A stretch of 64,000 bases of DNA. Source: Promethearchaeota archaeon (GTDB lineage: Archaea > Asgardarchaeota > Lokiarchaeia > Sigyniarchaeales > SOKP01). The position numbers and the translations under genes were made by a program. A model generated the notes under the pieces. That model saw only the letters and a list, made by a program, of their open reading frames with translations. It had not been told where the DNA came from and made no database searches. The stretch spans positions 1 through 64,000 of the forward strand of contig JAHPZA010000002.1 in the NCBI GenBank assembly GCA_019058445.1. The letters run 5' to 3'. This document shows positions 62,702 to 64,000 of the stretch, piece after piece (positions within the stretch are counted from its first letter, which is position 1; each line of letters starts with the position of its first letter).

Positions 62702-63370
62702 ATGAAATTAATGAGTAGTCTTACTCGATTCCGTATTTTGCTACTCTTATTAATTTATCCTAAATTAAGTTTATCTGAGTTCAGCAATTTACTAGGACGT
62801 ACTAAATCCACAATACATCATCATTTAAAAAAATTTGAAAATTTAGATATATTAAGTACTAGCAGAAAGCCGGTTCCATCGTATATTGATGCTAAAATAT
62901 ACGCTTTAAAACCAGATTTCCTAAAAATATTAAATTTAAAGTTTGAGGATTTTAAAAAATTTTCTGCAAAAGAAAAACAAACGATTTTACCTTATGTTTT
63001 ATCGAAAGACATAGAGATATTTGAAGTGATTAAGAATCTATTTGAACAAGTAGTTTTACTCTATAAGACCATTGATAAAGCTGGTATTACTAGTGATCAG
63101 AAATCATCTAATGAGTATTCGAATTTTTATATGAGTAGTCCTATAAAATACGACATTTGGTTTCTTAATAAAGAAGAACTTGAATTATTCAATGATTCTT
63201 TATTAGATTTTAAGAATAAATTAAATAAAATGCACAAGGAAGATAATAAGCAAAATAAAAATGATAGAAAACCTTTTCTGATTTTAAATTCAATTTTTCC
63301 AATGGAAAAATTACTAAAATATGATTCTGATACAAAAAAATTCATTAAGTTCTATAAAGCACTAGAATAA
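62702..63370 (+). CDS. ArsR-like winged-helix transcription regulator
   Basis: A 222-residue protein. The N terminus is a winged helix: LTRFRILLLLLIYPKLSLSEF, then LLGRTKSTIHHHLKKFENLDIL, the recognition helix of the ArsR/HTH_20 group. The rest is a helical domain of unknown fold. The frame is open upstream to a TAA at about 62572 and could begin at ATA 62600 behind a GGTGAT site, giving 256 residues; helix 1 seems to start before the ATG (LNIEIMKLMSS), which favours the longer form. No effector motif is seen. Confidence 0.75.
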   Translation: MKLMSSLTRFRILLLLLIYPKLSLSEFSNLLGRTKSTIHHHLKKFENLDILSTSRKPVPSYIDAKIYALKPDFLKILNLKFEDFKKFSAKEKQTILPYVLSKDIEIFEVIKNLFEQVVLLYKTIDKAGITSDQKSSNEYSNFYMSSPIKYDIWFLNKEELELFNDSLLDFKNKLNKMHKEDNKQNKNDRKPFLILNSIFPMEKLLKYDSDTKKFIKFYKALE

Positions 63371-63470
63371 AGGCGTTAAAGTTAACCAAATGAATTCTCA
63401 TCTCACATATATATTTCATTGGAAGATTATTTAAATTGTCTAATGAATTAATTAAAGTAAAATATATACT

Positions 63471-63476
63471 GGTGAT
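63471..63476 (+). promoter_or_regulatory. Shine-Dalgarno GGTGAT of the FmdE-like gene
   Basis: GGTGAT lies seven bases before the TTG at 63484, and decides that start over an in-frame GTG at 63472 that overlaps the site itself. Confidence 0.5.
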
Positions 63477-63483
63477 TATCAAA

Positions 63484-64000
63484 TTGGAAACAAAATCTTT
63501 AATGGAGAAAGCAGTAAAGTTTCATGGGCATTCTTGCCCTGGTGTTACAATTGGCGTATTAGTTTCAAAATATATATTGGAGCATGATAATGATTTTAGT
63601 ATAGATGAAGAACTGGTTGCTGTTGTTGAAAACGATAATTGCAGTGTTGATGCACTTCAAGCTTTATTAGGGACTACCTATGGCAAAGGGAATTTAATTC
63701 ATCTTGATTACGGTAAAAATAATTTTACTTTTTATAATAGAGATAATAAAAAGGCAGTGAAGCTATCTCTGAAGAATCTTAGTTTTGGAGATAGAAATTT
63801 GCCCCGGGAAGAGAGAATCCAAAAGCTTCTTAATACAAATCCCGAAGATATTTTCAACATTGAAGAAGTAAAATTTGATCCACCGCAGTTCGCTCAAATT
63901 CACGAATCGATATTATGCGAAAACTGCGGAGATCCTACAATGAGCACACGTATTAAAGAATTTAAGGGTAAAAAACTATGTATCCCTTGTTATGAAAAAT
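63484..64000 (+). CDS. FmdE-like protein with C-terminal zinc finger (cut by window edge)
   Basis: 172 codons are open to the window end. It shows FHGHSCPGVTIGVLVSKYIL and VVENDNCSVDALQALLGTTYGKGNLI, the FmdE core with Cys-His metal ligands, and near the edge CENCGDPTMSTRI ... LCIPCYEK, a four-Cys zinc finger in the order seen in FmdE proteins. FmdE was named for co-transcription with formylmethanofuran dehydrogenase but its role is not proven. The next gene may show which pathway it serves. Confidence 0.85.
   Translation, partial: METKSLMEKAVKFHGHSCPGVTIGVLVSKYILEHDNDFSIDEELVAVVENDNCSVDALQALLGTTYGKGNLIHLDYGKNNFTFYNRDNKKAVKLSLKNLSFGDRNLPREERIQKLLNTNPEDIFNIEEVKFDPPQFAQIHESILCENCGDPTMSTRIKEFKGKKLCIPCYEK

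Noticed and set aside
1..64000. tRNA genes and CRISPR arrays
   Set aside because: I looked for T-loop-like GTTCRA motifs with an acceptor stem and for regularly spaced repeats; none was convincing. The only tandem repeats (59911-60046) have three close units without spacers of equal length.

Overview
The window looks like a chromosomal piece of an Asgard archaeon (Lokiarchaeia-like). Seen directly: AT-rich DNA, archaeal information genes (RNA polymerase subunit D, ribosomal proteins L18e, L13 and S9, a thermosome subunit, an archaeal-type TrpRS, TrmI), a Rag/Gtr-like GTPase with a C-terminal roadblock-like region, a second small GTPase of the COG2229 type, a longin-like protein, and a von Willebrand A protein carrying a C4HC3 (PHD/RING-like) zinc finger. 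Many genes start with TTG or GTG. Operon-internal genes often have GAGG/GGTGAT Shine-Dalgarno sites, while several lead genes have none and may be leaderless. No tRNA, rRNA or CRISPR array was recognised.

Layout. 1-2.8 kb: the edge of an N6-adenine DNA methyltransferase, a flavoprotein disulfide reductase of the mycothione-reductase-like branch, and a sensorless histidine kinase. 3.0-4.6 kb: a metV-metF pair ending in a terminator-like hairpin. 5-10.6 kb: a four-helix membrane protein of an unrecognised family, a ferredoxin-like protein, a DUF6064-like membrane protein, a small helical protein and an MBL-fold hydrolase. 10.7-17.9 kb: the metabolic core, hdrA-hdrC-hdrB-metV-metF, followed on the same strand by an Lrp regulator. 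HdrA is a fusion of two flavin modules plus MvhD. The layout recalls acetogen MetVF-HdrABC-MvhD methylene-tetrahydrofolate reductase complexes. GlyA at 43.4 kb supplies another one-carbon folate enzyme. 18.4-25.2 kb: the COG2229 GTPase, the vWA-zinc-finger protein, GTP-dependent PEPCK, and small membrane proteins linked to a longin-like gene. 25.2-36.3 kb: a TIM-barrel protein, two C45-type Ntn hydrolases flanking an HDAC-like deacetylase, GH4, thermosome, a second Lrp, MsrB, HisI and TrpRS.

36.4-47 kb: the Rag-like GTPase, small proteins, YjbQ, a paralogue of the four-helix membrane family, TrmI, a COG1340-like coiled-coil protein, GlyA and the rpoD-L18e-L13-S9 operon. 47-55.6 kb: aroA, two near-identical membrane-anchored alpha/beta hydrolases around an MFS carrier, an aroA pseudogene remnant that shows how the second hydrolase arose, a GC-rich structured RNA candidate, and aroC. 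55.6-64 kb: a Gfo/Idh/MocA oxidoreductase, a Mut7-C protein, a cyclase-family hydrolase, an MFS carrier, AtuA plus DUF4387, a multi-helix membrane protein, a winged-helix regulator and the start of an FmdE-like protein.

The points most worth following are the vWA-PHD-like protein, the structured RNA before aroC, the apparent AUU/AUA start codons behind good Shine-Dalgarno sites, the aroA/hydrolase duplication, and the fused HdrA with two metVF sets. All function calls are from reading the sequence; no database search was run.
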